Positions 8,585 to 16,164 of a stretch of 64,000 nucleotides of DNA are shown here, piece after piece. The notes beneath the pieces were generated by a model. That model did no database searches, had not been told where the DNA came from, and saw nothing but the letters and a program-made list of their open reading frames with translations. The stretch spans positions 1 through 64,000 of the forward strand of contig NZ_FOUG01000012.1 in the NCBI RefSeq assembly GCF_900114785.1, given 5' to 3'. The DNA is from Variovorax sp. OV329 (GTDB lineage Bacteria > Pseudomonadota > Gammaproteobacteria > Burkholderiales > Burkholderiaceae_C). Each line of letters begins with the position of its first letter. Position 1 is the stretch's first letter. Both the position numbers and the translations under genes were made by a program.

Positions 8585-9166
8585 TCAGAGCTCGACCTTG
8601 AGGTAGTGCGAGCCTGCAATCGGGTTGTGATAGTAAGGAGGCACTTCCTCGAAGCCCAGGTCTTCGTAGAGGGTTCGGGCTGCCTCCATGTCGTCCAGGG
8701 TGTCGAGCAGCACGCAAGCGTATCCAGCGCTTCGGGCGGCATCTAGGATGGCCTCGGTCAGTTGCCGGCCCAGCCCCATGCCGCGGAAGGCCGGGCGCAC
8801 ATACAGGCGCTTCATCTCGGCCGCGTTGGGGTAGTCGGCCGCGTCCAGCGGCCGCAGGGCGCAGCAGGCGGCGACGTGGGCGCGCCGGCCGTCGCCACGC
8901 TGCACCTGGCCCGCGCCCCCGGGTGCCGTGCCGGGCTCGGCATCGATCAGCGCCAGCAGCAGCGCGCCGCGCGGCTCGGCATAGTCGCCGGGCAGCAAGG
9001 CCAGTTCCTCGTCGAAGTTCTGGAAGTCCAGGTCGACGTTCAGCGAATCGGCGTACTCGCGGAAGATCGCGCGCGTGGCGTCGATCTCGTGCGGCTCCAG
9101 GGCCGTCACGATCACCACGTCAGGCGTGTTCATCAGGGGCAGAGGTCGGGAAGCGGTGAAGCTCAT
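8585..9166 (-). CDS. GNAT-family N-acetyltransferase
   Basis: I start this at 9166 because the ATG there overlaps the stop of the upstream cytochrome b561 gene (ATGA), giving 193 residues; an internal ATG at 9133 (MNTPDVV) is the alternative. The acetyl-CoA binding motif A reads RPAFRGMGLGRQL, followed by ACVLLDTL and the C-terminal ARTLYEDLGFEEVPPYY typical of GNAT enzymes. The acceptor is unknown. It is translationally coupled to the membrane cytochrome, which may be chance. Confidence 0.88.
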   Translation of the reverse strand: MSFTASRPLPLMNTPDVVIVTALEPHEIDATRAIFREYADSLNVDLDFQNFDEELALLPGDYAEPRGALLLALIDAEPGTAPGGAGQVQRGDGRRAHVAACCALRPLDAADYPNAAEMKRLYVRPAFRGMGLGRQLTEAILDAARSAGYACVLLDTLDDMEAARTLYEDLGFEEVPPYYHNPIAGSHYLKVEL

Positions 9167-9873
9167 ACGCGCAAGCTCGAGATCCAGTAGGCAAAGGCTG
9201 CACAGAGGGCAAAGATGATCAGCGCCAGCAAACGCGCGCCCGCGCCGTCGCGGCTGGGCCGCGCTTCGTGCTCGAGGAACTTGTCGCCCGACACCATGGG
9301 CCGGACCAGGTGCTGGCGGCGCACCGCCACGTAGAACACGATGGCCACCACATGCAGCACCACCAGCGCCAGGATGACCCAGGCGCCGATGGCGCCATGC
9401 CATTTGCTGGCCAGGCTCACCGTGGCGCTGGAGACGAAGCGGGTGAGGGGGCCGGAAGCGGACACCTCGTCGTCCGACACCAGGCCGGTGGCCACCTGCG
9501 CCACCAGGAAGGCCAGCATGGCGAATACCGACAGCGCGCCCAGCGGTGTGTGCCCCACGCGCAGGTCCGGGTGCGCCTCGCCACGCAGGTAGGCCCTGAG
9601 CGTGGCAGGCGAATGCAGGAAACTCGCGAATCGCGACCAGTGGCCGCCGACGAATCCCCACAGCAGCCGGAACAGCAGGAGCGAAAGCACCAGGTAGCCG
9701 ATGCGGAAGTGCCACTCCATGATGCCCAGGAGCCCGGTCGTGATCTGCCCGACGACCGCCAAGGCCAGTGCCCAGTGAAAGACCCGAGTCGGCAGGTCCC
9801 AGACGCGCACACGCAAGGCGGCGCCGGCGTCGAGTTCGGCAAAGCCGGTGGACAAGGCGAAAGGCTTGGGCAT
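9163..9873 (-). CDS. Cytochrome b561-type membrane protein
   Basis: The 236-residue protein has about five hydrophobic segments. Histidines suited to b-heme ligation include RVFHWALA (His33), KWHGAIG (His159) and VVLHVVAI (His174), as in the cytochrome b561/Ni-hydrogenase b-subunit superfamily. It probably moves electrons between quinol and a periplasmic acceptor. It diverges from the cytochrome c' gene at 10055, which is a plausible partner. The start at 9873 gives the motif-bearing N-terminus VRVWDLPTR; longer upstream frames lack support. Confidence 0.85.
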   Translation of the reverse strand: MPKPFALSTGFAELDAGAALRVRVWDLPTRVFHWALALAVVGQITTGLLGIMEWHFRIGYLVLSLLLFRLLWGFVGGHWSRFASFLHSPATLRAYLRGEAHPDLRVGHTPLGALSVFAMLAFLVAQVATGLVSDDEVSASGPLTRFVSSATVSLASKWHGAIGAWVILALVVLHVVAIVFYVAVRRQHLVRPMVSGDKFLEHEARPSRDGAGARLLALIIFALCAAFAYWISSLRV

Positions 9874-10054
9874 CAAGCAGGCGGCCGCCGTGCTGGGGCC
9901 GCGCGAATGGACGGAGGCACAGATTAGCAAAGCCCGGCCCGACGGCGTCTCGGGATTGTTTCTATGCGCATCGGCGAACCCGCCCCTACACTCGCCCGGC
10001 GACCTGCCCCGGGGCCGGGTGCGGCGCCTCACGCCAAGAAGAAGGAATCCCACG

Positions 10055-10504
10055 ATGACCATTCGACTTGCTTCCCTCGTGCTGGCAGCGGCCGGCACCT
10101 TCGCCGCGCTGCCGGCAAGCGCCCAGTTCGCCAAGACCGAAGACGCGATCCACTACCGCCAGAGCGCGATGTTCCTGCAAAGCCAGCACTTCGGCCGGAT
10201 CGCCGCGATGGCCAACGGACGCGTGCCCTTCGACGCTGCAGCCGCACAGGCGAATGCGGACCTGGTGGCCACCATCTCCAAGCTGCCCTGGGCGGGCTTC
10301 GCTCCGGGCACCGAGGGCGGCAAGGCCAAGCCCGAGATCTGGAAGGAACAGGCCAAGTTCAAGGAACTGAGCGACAAGCTGCAGGCGGAGACCGAGAAGC
10401 TCGCCTCCGCGGCCAAGGGTGGGAACCTGGACGCGATCAAGGCGCAGGTCGCGCAGACGGGCGACACCTGCAAGGCGTGTCACGACACATTCAGAAGCAG
10501 ATAG
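10055..10504 (+). CDS. Cytochrome c' (periplasmic)
   Basis: This 149-residue protein has a Sec signal peptide ending near ALPASAQ and a single C-terminal heme motif CKACH (139-143), the arrangement of the four-helix-bundle cytochromes c'. These bind NO and other small gases at a five-coordinate heme. An Arg near the heme (FRSR at the end) also fits. It is divergent from cytochrome b561, so a shared control region at 9874-10054 is likely. A terminator follows. Confidence 0.92.
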   Translation: MTIRLASLVLAAAGTFAALPASAQFAKTEDAIHYRQSAMFLQSQHFGRIAAMANGRVPFDAAAAQANADLVATISKLPWAGFAPGTEGGKAKPEIWKEQAKFKELSDKLQAETEKLASAAKGGNLDAIKAQVAQTGDTCKACHDTFRSR

Positions 10505-10518
10505 GCGCTGGTAAAAGC

Positions 10519-10548
10519 AAAGGGCGCCCAAAGAGGCGCCCTTTCGAT
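10519..10548. terminator. Terminator between cytochrome c' and TlpA-like genes
   Basis: AAAGGGCGCC (10519-10528) pairs with GGCGCCCTTT (10535-10544) across a CAAAGA loop. The stem is perfect, and its A/T flanks allow it to work in both directions for the two converging genes. Confidence 0.85.
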
Positions 10549-10561
10549 CTGCGGACGAGAT

Positions 10562-11062
10562 TCAGGCCTCGGCCAGCAGCTTCTCGATCAGCTTGTGCAG
10601 TTCGGCGAAATCCGGTTCGCCCACGTAGCTCTTGACGATCTCGCCGCGCTTGTTCACCACGTAGGTGGTGGGGGTGAGCTGTACGTCGCCCCAGGCCTTG
10701 GCCACGGCGCCGGTGTTGTCGATGGCCACCTTGAAGGGCAGCTTGCGCGTCTCGGCGAAGTTCACCACGTAGGCCGGCGGGTCGTAGCTCATGGCCACAG
10801 CCAAGGTGTCGTAGCCCTGCGCCTTGTACTTCTCGTAGGTGGCCATGACCTTGGGCATCTCGGCCACGCAGGTGGTGCAGCTGGTGGCCCAGAAGTTGAC
10901 CAGGGTCACCTTGCCCTTGAGATCCTCGGTGCTCTTCCTGCTGCCGTCGAGCAGTACGAAGGTGGAGGCTGGCGCGGCTGACACGCCAGTGTTGAAGTAC
11001 ACTCCCACGCCGACGGCCAGGGCGAGCGCAAGGGCAGCGGCGGCGATGACGTTCTTTTTCAT
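10562..11062 (-). CDS. TlpA-like thiol:disulfide oxidoreductase
   Basis: The 166-residue protein has an N-terminal membrane anchor or signal (VIAAAALALALAVGVGVYF) and a thioredoxin fold with CTTC (Cys62, Cys65) after NFWATS. The cis-proline segment is LTPTTYVV. TlpA/ResA proteins act in the periplasm, often reducing apocytochrome c heme-binding cysteines or copper-centre proteins. The nearby cytochrome c' makes a role in c-type cytochrome maturation plausible. It diverges from the lipoprotein at 11151. Confidence 0.9.
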   Translation of the reverse strand: MKKNVIAAAALALALAVGVGVYFNTGVSAAPASTFVLLDGSRKSTEDLKGKVTLVNFWATSCTTCVAEMPKVMATYEKYKAQGYDTLAVAMSYDPPAYVVNFAETRKLPFKVAIDNTGAVAKAWGDVQLTPTTYVVNKRGEIVKSYVGEPDFAELHKLIEKLLAEA

Positions 11063-11150
11063 GGGCCTGGAATCGATTGGTTGTGCAGGATTTTAGTTCC
11101 CGCCGCCCGGTCCTGCTGGCGGCTGAAGCGGCCACCATAATGGCCGACCC

Positions 11151-11693
11151 ATGAGTCCTGCCTCCCTCCGCCGCGCCGCGCTCACCGCGCTTGCCGCCGC
11201 CTTCATGCTGGGCGCCTGCAGCCCGGTCTTCAACTGGCGCGAGGTGCCGATCGGCGGCGACGGCGAATTGGTGGCCCTGCTCCCCTGCAAGCCCGATCGA
11301 GCCAGCCGCGAGATTCCGCTGGACGGCAAGTCGGTGACGGTGAGCATGATCGGCTGCGAGGCCGGCGGCGCGACTTTCGCCGTGGCTCTGGCCAGCGCCA
11401 CGGACTCGACCCAGGCCGAGCGCTGGCTGTCGGCCTGGCAGCGCCAGTCCCGCCGCCAATGGGCCGGCGGCAGCATCGAGGAGCACGCCGCCAAAGTGAC
11501 TCATGCCGCCCCCGCGCCCACCCCCTGGCGTTTCGATGCCAATGGCGTCCAGGCTCAGGAGCCAGTGCGCCAGATGTGGTTTACACACCCGCAACGAAAC
11601 GGCGCGATTTCGCTGTACCAGGCCACGGTGCTGGGCACGCCGTCGGCGCCGGACGCGGCCCAGACGTTCTTTGAGGGACTGCGCCTTCCTTGA
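11151..11693 (+). CDS. Predicted lipoprotein of unknown function
   Basis: The 180-residue product has a lipobox MLGAC (Cys23). The mature part contains two further cysteines (LLPCKPD, MIGCEAG) and a WLSAWQRQSRRQW segment, ending with FFEGLRLP. I recognise no family. A CATAAT -10-like hexamer at 11136-11141 lies so close to the ATG that the transcript may have almost no leader. EIIA of the PTS begins 95 bases after the stop. Confidence 0.75.
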   Translation: MSPASLRRAALTALAAAFMLGACSPVFNWREVPIGGDGELVALLPCKPDRASREIPLDGKSVTVSMIGCEAGGATFAVALASATDSTQAERWLSAWQRQSRRQWAGGSIEEHAAKVTHAAPAPTPWRFDANGVQAQEPVRQMWFTHPQRNGAISLYQATVLGTPSAPDAAQTFFEGLRLP

Positions 11694-11788
11694 CCTTGGG
11701 CAGGGTTGCACGCCTGGATTCGACCCGGGTGGGCCCTACCATCGCCTTGGCGGCGCCTCATAATCGCTCAGGCACGGTTCCGCAACGC

Positions 11789-12247
11789 ATGAACAGCATT
11801 CTTCTGATCGCCCACGCTCCCCTGGCACACGCGCTGCGCCAGTGCGCGCTGCATGTGTTCCCGGACTGCGAGCAGGACATCGCCGGCATCGACGTGCAGC
11901 CCAACGTCTCGCCCGAGGAAACACTGGCCGCGGCGCGCATCCAGCTGGCCCAGCTGCTGGGCCGCTCACCGCGCTCGAAGGTGCTGGTGCTGGCCGACGT
12001 GTTCGGCGCCACGCCCTGCAACGTGGCGCAGAAACTGGTCGACGGCACGCATTCGCGGCTGGTGGCCGGCGTCAACCTGCCCATGCTGCTGCGCGCCGTC
12101 ACCTATCGGCACGAGCCGCTGGACGCGCAGGTGCAGCGCGCCATCGCCGGCGGAACCTCCGGCGTCATGCAGGTGGCCGTGGCCGCACCCCAGAATCAAG
12201 CAAGAAGAAAGCACAGTGATCAAGAAATCCGTGACCATCAGCAATAA
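11789..12247 (+). CDS. PTS EIIA component, mannose/ascorbate-type (EIIA-Man fold)
   Basis: The 152-residue protein begins MNSILLIAHAPLA; His9 is the phosphorylatable histidine of the EIIA-Man family, and VLVLADVFGATPCNVA is the family's DxxGGxP-like region. The longer in-frame extension upstream lacks conserved sequence. It accepts phosphate from HPr. No EIIB or EIIC gene is adjacent, so, as in many betaproteobacteria, it probably has a regulatory role. The 3' end overlaps the HPr gene by 32 bases. Confidence 0.92.
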   Translation: MNSILLIAHAPLAHALRQCALHVFPDCEQDIAGIDVQPNVSPEETLAAARIQLAQLLGRSPRSKVLVLADVFGATPCNVAQKLVDGTHSRLVAGVNLPMLLRAVTYRHEPLDAQVQRAIAGGTSGVMQVAVAAPQNQARRKHSDQEIRDHQQ

Positions 12248-12485
12248 GCTCGGCCTTCATGCGCGTGCGTCGGCCAAGCTCACCAAGCTGGCCGGCAGCT
12301 TTCCCTGCGAGGTGTGGCTCTCGCGCGGCGACCGCCGCGTGAACGCCAAGAGCATCATGGGCGTGATGATGCTGGCCGCGGGCCTGGGCGTGACGATCGA
12401 GGTGGAAACCAGCGGCGAGCAGGAGGAGCAGGCCATGGACGCGCTCATCGCGCTCATCAACGACAAGTTCGGCGAAGGCGAGTAA
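12216..12485 (+). CDS. ptsH: HPr phosphocarrier protein
   Basis: The 89-residue HPr starts at GTG 12216 inside the EIIA gene, preceded by GAAGAAAG. KLGLHARAS places the catalytic His15; AKSIMGVMML places Ser46, the site that HPr kinase modifies. Both are intact, so the protein can be controlled by both EI and HprK. It links EI (12589) to EIIA. The GTG start and overlap imply coupled translation. Confidence 0.97.
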   Translation: MIKKSVTISNKLGLHARASAKLTKLAGSFPCEVWLSRGDRRVNAKSIMGVMMLAAGLGVTIEVETSGEQEEQAMDALIALINDKFGEGE

Positions 12486-12588
12486 TGATGCCCCCAGGCT
12501 TTTCACGCCGCTGCGCGTCGTGTAACGCCACCCCCCACGGGGGCTGGCCGCGCTTGGGGCGGCCCGGCGCGTGGCCGGAGCTTCGCTC
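12486..12588. repeat. GC-rich intergenic repeat between ptsH and ptsI
   Basis: The spacer contains CCCCCAGGCT, CGCTGCGCG, CCACCCCC and CACGGGGGC blocks. The same blocks, in the same order, recur at 52075-52205. This resembles the dispersed GC-rich intergenic elements of Comamonadaceae. It can form hairpins such as CCCCC/GGGGG and may affect mRNA stability between ptsH and ptsI. Confidence 0.5.
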
Positions 12589-14385
12589 ATGACCCTTTCC
12601 ATTCACGGCCTCCCCGTCGCCCGCGGCATTGCCATCGGGCGCGCGGTCATGGTGGTGTCCAGCCGCCTGGACGTGGCGCACTACTTCATCAAGCCGGACG
12701 AAGTCGAGACCGAGATCGACCGTGTGCGCTTCGCGCGCGACGCCGTCACCGCCGAGCTGCATCGACTGCAGGCCAGCGTCGCGCAGATGGGCCCCAACGA
12801 CGCGCCGCACGAGCTGGCCGCCTTGCTCGACGTGCACCTGATGCTGCTGCAGGACGATGCCCTTACCGTGGGCGTCAAGCACTGGATCAGCGAGCGCCTC
12901 TACAACGCCGAGTGGGCGCTCACCACGCAGCTGGAGATCATCGCCCGCCAGTTCGACGAGATGGAGGACGAGTACCTGCGCGAGCGCAAGGCCGACCTCG
13001 AGCAGGTGGTCGAGCGCATGCTGCACCAGATGAAAGGCAGCGCCGCGGTGCTGGCGCCCACGCCGCCGCGGCCCAAGCCCAAGCCGGGCGAGGAGGTCGA
13101 TCCACTGGCAGCCGATGGCATCGACGCGCCCCTGGTGCTGATCGCGCACGACCTCGCCCCGGCCGACATGCTGCAGTTCAAGAAGAGCGTGTTCGCCGGC
13201 TTCGTCACCGACGTGGGCGGGCGCACCTCGCACACCGCCATCGTGGCGCGCAGCATGGACATTCCGGCCGTGGTGGGCGCGCGCACTGCCAGCCAGCTGG
13301 TGCGCCAGGACGACTGGGTGATCATCGACGGCGACAGCGGCGTGGTCATCGTCGATCCCTCGCCCATCATCCTGGCCGAGTACGGCTTCAAGCAGCGCCA
13401 GGGCGACCTGGAACGTGACCGGCTTTCCCGCCTGCGCCACAAGCCCGCCGTCACGCTGGACGGACAGCGCATCGACCTGCTGGCCAACATCGAGATGCCC
13501 GAGGACACCCTGGGTGCGATGAAGGCCGGCGCCGTCGGCGTGGGCCTGTTCCGCAGCGAATTCCTCTTCATGGGCCGCGAGCAGCAGAACCTGACGCGGC
13601 TGCCCAACGAGGAAGAGCAGTACCAGGCCTACAAGCGCGCGCTGGAAGGCATGCAGGGCATGCCGGTGACCATCCGCACCATCGACGTGGGCGCGGACAA
13701 GCCACTGGACGGCAAGTCGCAGCGCGAGGATTCGCACCTCAATCCCGCCCTGGGCCTGCGCGCCATCCGCTGGAGCCTGGCCGATCCGTCCATGTTCCTC
13801 ACGCAGCTGCGCGCCATCCTGCGGGCCTCGGTGCATGGCGAGATCCACCTGCTGATCCCCATGCTGGCCCACGCGAGCGAGATCCGCCAGACCCTCTCGC
13901 TGCTGGACTTCGCCCGCGCCGAACTGGACAACCGCGGCGCGACCTACGGCGTGATGAAGGTGGGCGCCATGATCGAGATCCCGGCTGCCGCGCTCACGCT
14001 GCGCACCTTCCTCAAGCACTTCGATTTCCTCTCGATCGGCACCAACGACCTGATCCAGTACACGCTGGCCATCGACCGCGCCGACGAGTCGGTGGCGCAC
14101 CTGTATGACCCCTGCCACCCGGCCGTGCTGCGCCTGGTGGCCGACACCATTGCCGAGTGCCGACGCCAGAACAAGGCGGTGAGCGTGTGCGGCGAGATGG
14201 CCGGCGACACCAGCTTCACCCGCCTGCTGCTGGGCCTGGGCCTGCGCAGCTTTTCCATGCATCCCTCGCAGATCCTCGCGGTGAAGCAGGAGGTGCTGCG
14301 CGCCGACGTCAGCCGTCTCGAGGAGTGGGCGCAGGAAGTCGTCAACTCCGAGGATCCGGCCTCGATGCTCGGCGCCAAGCCCTGA
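12589..14385 (+). CDS. ptsI: PTS enzyme I (phosphoenolpyruvate-protein phosphotransferase)
   Basis: The 598-residue protein (E. coli 575) carries the phosphohistidine site GGRTSHTAIVA (His215), the PEP-binding region IRTIDVGADKPL and the C-terminal CGEMAGD active-site loop. A proline-rich linker (residues about 156-175, PRPKPKPGEE) accounts for the extra length. It transfers phosphate from PEP to HPr. I place the start at ATG 12589; an in-frame ATG six codons upstream lies in the intergenic repeat. Confidence 0.97.
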   Translation: MTLSIHGLPVARGIAIGRAVMVVSSRLDVAHYFIKPDEVETEIDRVRFARDAVTAELHRLQASVAQMGPNDAPHELAALLDVHLMLLQDDALTVGVKHWISERLYNAEWALTTQLEIIARQFDEMEDEYLRERKADLEQVVERMLHQMKGSAAVLAPTPPRPKPKPGEEVDPLAADGIDAPLVLIAHDLAPADMLQFKKSVFAGFVTDVGGRTSHTAIVARSMDIPAVVGARTASQLVRQDDWVIIDGDSGVVIVDPSPIILAEYGFKQRQGDLERDRLSRLRHKPAVTLDGQRIDLLANIEMPEDTLGAMKAGAVGVGLFRSEFLFMGREQQNLTRLPNEEEQYQAYKRALEGMQGMPVTIRTIDVGADKPLDGKSQREDSHLNPALGLRAIRWSLADPSMFLTQLRAILRASVHGEIHLLIPMLAHASEIRQTLSLLDFARAELDNRGATYGVMKVGAMIEIPAAALTLRTFLKHFDFLSIGTNDLIQYTLAIDRADESVAHLYDPCHPAVLRLVADTIAECRRQNKAVSVCGEMAGDTSFTRLLLGLGLRSFSMHPSQILAVKQEVLRADVSRLEEWAQEVVNSEDPASMLGAKP

Positions 14386-14509
14386 CCGCGTCGGCCCCCC
14401 GGCCGACATAAAACGAAACACGACGAAACCGCCGCGAAAGGACTTCGCGGGCGCTGCCGCGCAGCATCGGGTCTTCCCATCCCAACCCGTTTCCTGAAGG
14501 AAGACTCCC

Positions 14510-14962
14510 ATGCGACCCTGGTTCAAACGTTCTCTTTTCGGTGTGGCTGGCCTGGCCCTGGTGGCCGCCAGCATGGGCGGTTGCGCCCACCAGCGCGACT
14601 GGCACGGCGACCCGGCCGAGTTCCGCGCCAAGATGGTCGAGCGCGTGGGCAGCAAGCTCGATCTCGATGCGGCGCAGAAGCAGAAGCTCGGCGTGCTGGC
14701 CGAGAAGCTGCAGGCCCAGCGCGAGGCCATGCGCGCCGGCAGCGATCCGCGCGCACAGTTCCGCCAGCTCTTCGCCGGCAACAAGCTCGACCAGGCCGGC
14801 GCCCAGCGCCTGGTCGACGAGAAGACCACCGCCGTGAAGAGCGGCAGCCCCGAGGTCATTGCCGCCGCCGCCGATTTCTTCGACAACCTGCGGCCCGACC
14901 AGCAGCAGAAGGTGCGCGACTTCATGGACCGCCGTGGCCGCGGCTGGTCGCGCCATGGCTGA
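14510..14962 (+). CDS. CpxP/Spy-like periplasmic lipoprotein
   Basis: The 150-residue protein has a lipobox SMGGC (Cys25) and an all-helical mature part with two Spy/CpxP-like repeats: LDLDAAQKQKLGVLAEKL and LRPDQQQKVRDFM (LTxxQ-type motifs). Such proteins bind misfolded periplasmic proteins and damp Cpx-type kinases. Its position ahead of a CpxR/CpxA-like pair supports that role. It overlaps the next gene by 8 bases. Confidence 0.82.
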   Translation: MRPWFKRSLFGVAGLALVAASMGGCAHQRDWHGDPAEFRAKMVERVGSKLDLDAAQKQKLGVLAEKLQAQREAMRAGSDPRAQFRQLFAGNKLDQAGAQRLVDEKTTAVKSGSPEVIAAAADFFDNLRPDQQQKVRDFMDRRGRGWSRHG

Positions 14963-15425
14963 GGCCACGGGCTTCGGCGCCGTGGAGCGCGTAGAGGCGA
15001 CGCCGGTGGTGGCGCCGCGCATCCGTCCGGCGATCCAGCCGGCCGGTGCAGCCGGCGGCGGCGTGCGGCTTCTGCTTCGCCTGGAGGGCGTGGCGCTGCT
15101 GCTGATCGCGATGGCCGCCTATGCCCGCTTCGGCGGCGAGTGGAGCTTCTTCGCCTGGACCTTCCTGCTGCCCGACCTGGCGTTGCTCGCCTACTTGGCC
15201 GGGCCGCGCACCGGCGCGGCGATCTACAACGCCACGCATTCGCTGGTGGTGCCGGCGGTCCTGCTGGCCGTGGGCCTGGCGGCAGACCTGTCGCCGGCCT
15301 TCGACCTCGCGCTGGTCTGGGCGGCGCACATCGGGCTGGACCGGGCCCTGGGCTTCGGCCTGAAGTACGCGCGCGGCTTTGCCCACACGCACCTGGGGCA
15401 ACTGGGGCCGGTCGATCCGTGGTGA
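14955..15425 (+). CDS. DUF4260 family membrane protein
   Basis: The 156-residue protein has three to four hydrophobic segments and the family hallmarks YNATHSLVVP and AHIGLDRALGFGLKY. The function is unknown. It starts inside the CpxP-like gene and precedes the two-component genes, so it may belong to the envelope stress operon. A longer in-frame start at 14859 would add a low-complexity segment and is unlikely. Confidence 0.8.
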   Translation: MAEATGFGAVERVEATPVVAPRIRPAIQPAGAAGGGVRLLLRLEGVALLLIAMAAYARFGGEWSFFAWTFLLPDLALLAYLAGPRTGAAIYNATHSLVVPAVLLAVGLAADLSPAFDLALVWAAHIGLDRALGFGLKYARGFAHTHLGQLGPVDPW

Positions 15426-15465
15426 GCCCGTGCGCAAGGGGAATGGCGTGACAGACAATCGCGCC

Positions 15466-16164
15466 ATGCCCCGCATCCTGCTGATCGACGACGACGAGCA
15501 CCTGGCGGCGCCGCTGGCGAGCTACTTCGCGCGCTTCGACTTCGCGCTGGACAGCGCCTCGCACCCCAGCGAAGGCCTGGCCAAGCTGAGCCAGGGCGGC
15601 TACGACGCGGCGATCCTGGACGTGATGCTGCCCGAGATGGACGGCTTCGCCCTGTGCCGCGAGATCCGCAAGACCAGCGACATCCCCATCGTCATGCTCA
15701 CCGCCCGCGGCGAGGTCATGGACCGCGTGGTGGGCCTGGAACTGGGTGCCGACGACTACCTGCCCAAGCCCTTCGAGCCGCGCGAACTCGTCGCGCGGCT
15801 GCAGACCATCCTGCGCCGGCACCGCGTGGCCAGGCCGGCGCCGGCGAGCACGTCGGCCTCTCGCCATGATTTCGAGGACCTGTCCATCGACCTGGACAAG
15901 CGCGAGGTGCACCGCCAGGGCGAGCGCGTGGAGCTCACCGGCACCGAGTTCGAGCTGCTGGCCCTGCTGGCCAGCGAGCCGGGCAAGGTGTTCGGCCGCG
16001 ACGACATCCTCAACCGCCTGCGCGGCCACGAGGCCGAGCTGTACTCGCGCGCGGTGGACATCGTCATCAGCCGCCTGCGCAGGAAGCTGGAGCCTCTGGA
16101 CTGCATCAAGACCCTGCGCAACGCCGGCTACGCGCTGGCGGTGGGAAAGAGCGGCAACGCGTGA
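15466..16164 (+). CDS. OmpR-family response regulator (CpxR-like)
   Basis: The 232-residue protein has a receiver domain (LLIDDDEH acidic pocket; AAILDVMLPEMDG with phosphoacceptor Asp52; Lys in YLPKPFEP) and a C-terminal winged helix (ELTGTEFELLALLASEPG to VDIVISRLRRKLE). The GTG at 15448 is an alternative start. It overlaps the sensor kinase (GTGA), with which it forms a two-component system. Confidence 0.93.
   Translation: MPRILLIDDDEHLAAPLASYFARFDFALDSASHPSEGLAKLSQGGYDAAILDVMLPEMDGFALCREIRKTSDIPIVMLTARGEVMDRVVGLELGADDYLPKPFEPRELVARLQTILRRHRVARPAPASTSASRHDFEDLSIDLDKREVHRQGERVELTGTEFELLALLASEPGKVFGRDDILNRLRGHEAELYSRAVDIVISRLRRKLEPLDCIKTLRNAGYALAVGKSGNA

Noticed and set aside
14390-14407. 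GTCGGCC/GGCCGAC hairpin after ptsI
   Set aside because: The stem is good but no U-tract follows; it was not called as an intrinsic terminator.
12457-16029. 1190-codon open frame on the minus strand opposite ptsI and the Cpx-like genes
   Set aside because: It is antisense to well-supported genes, has low-complexity His/Ala/Arg-rich sequence and is a common artefact of high-GC codon bias.
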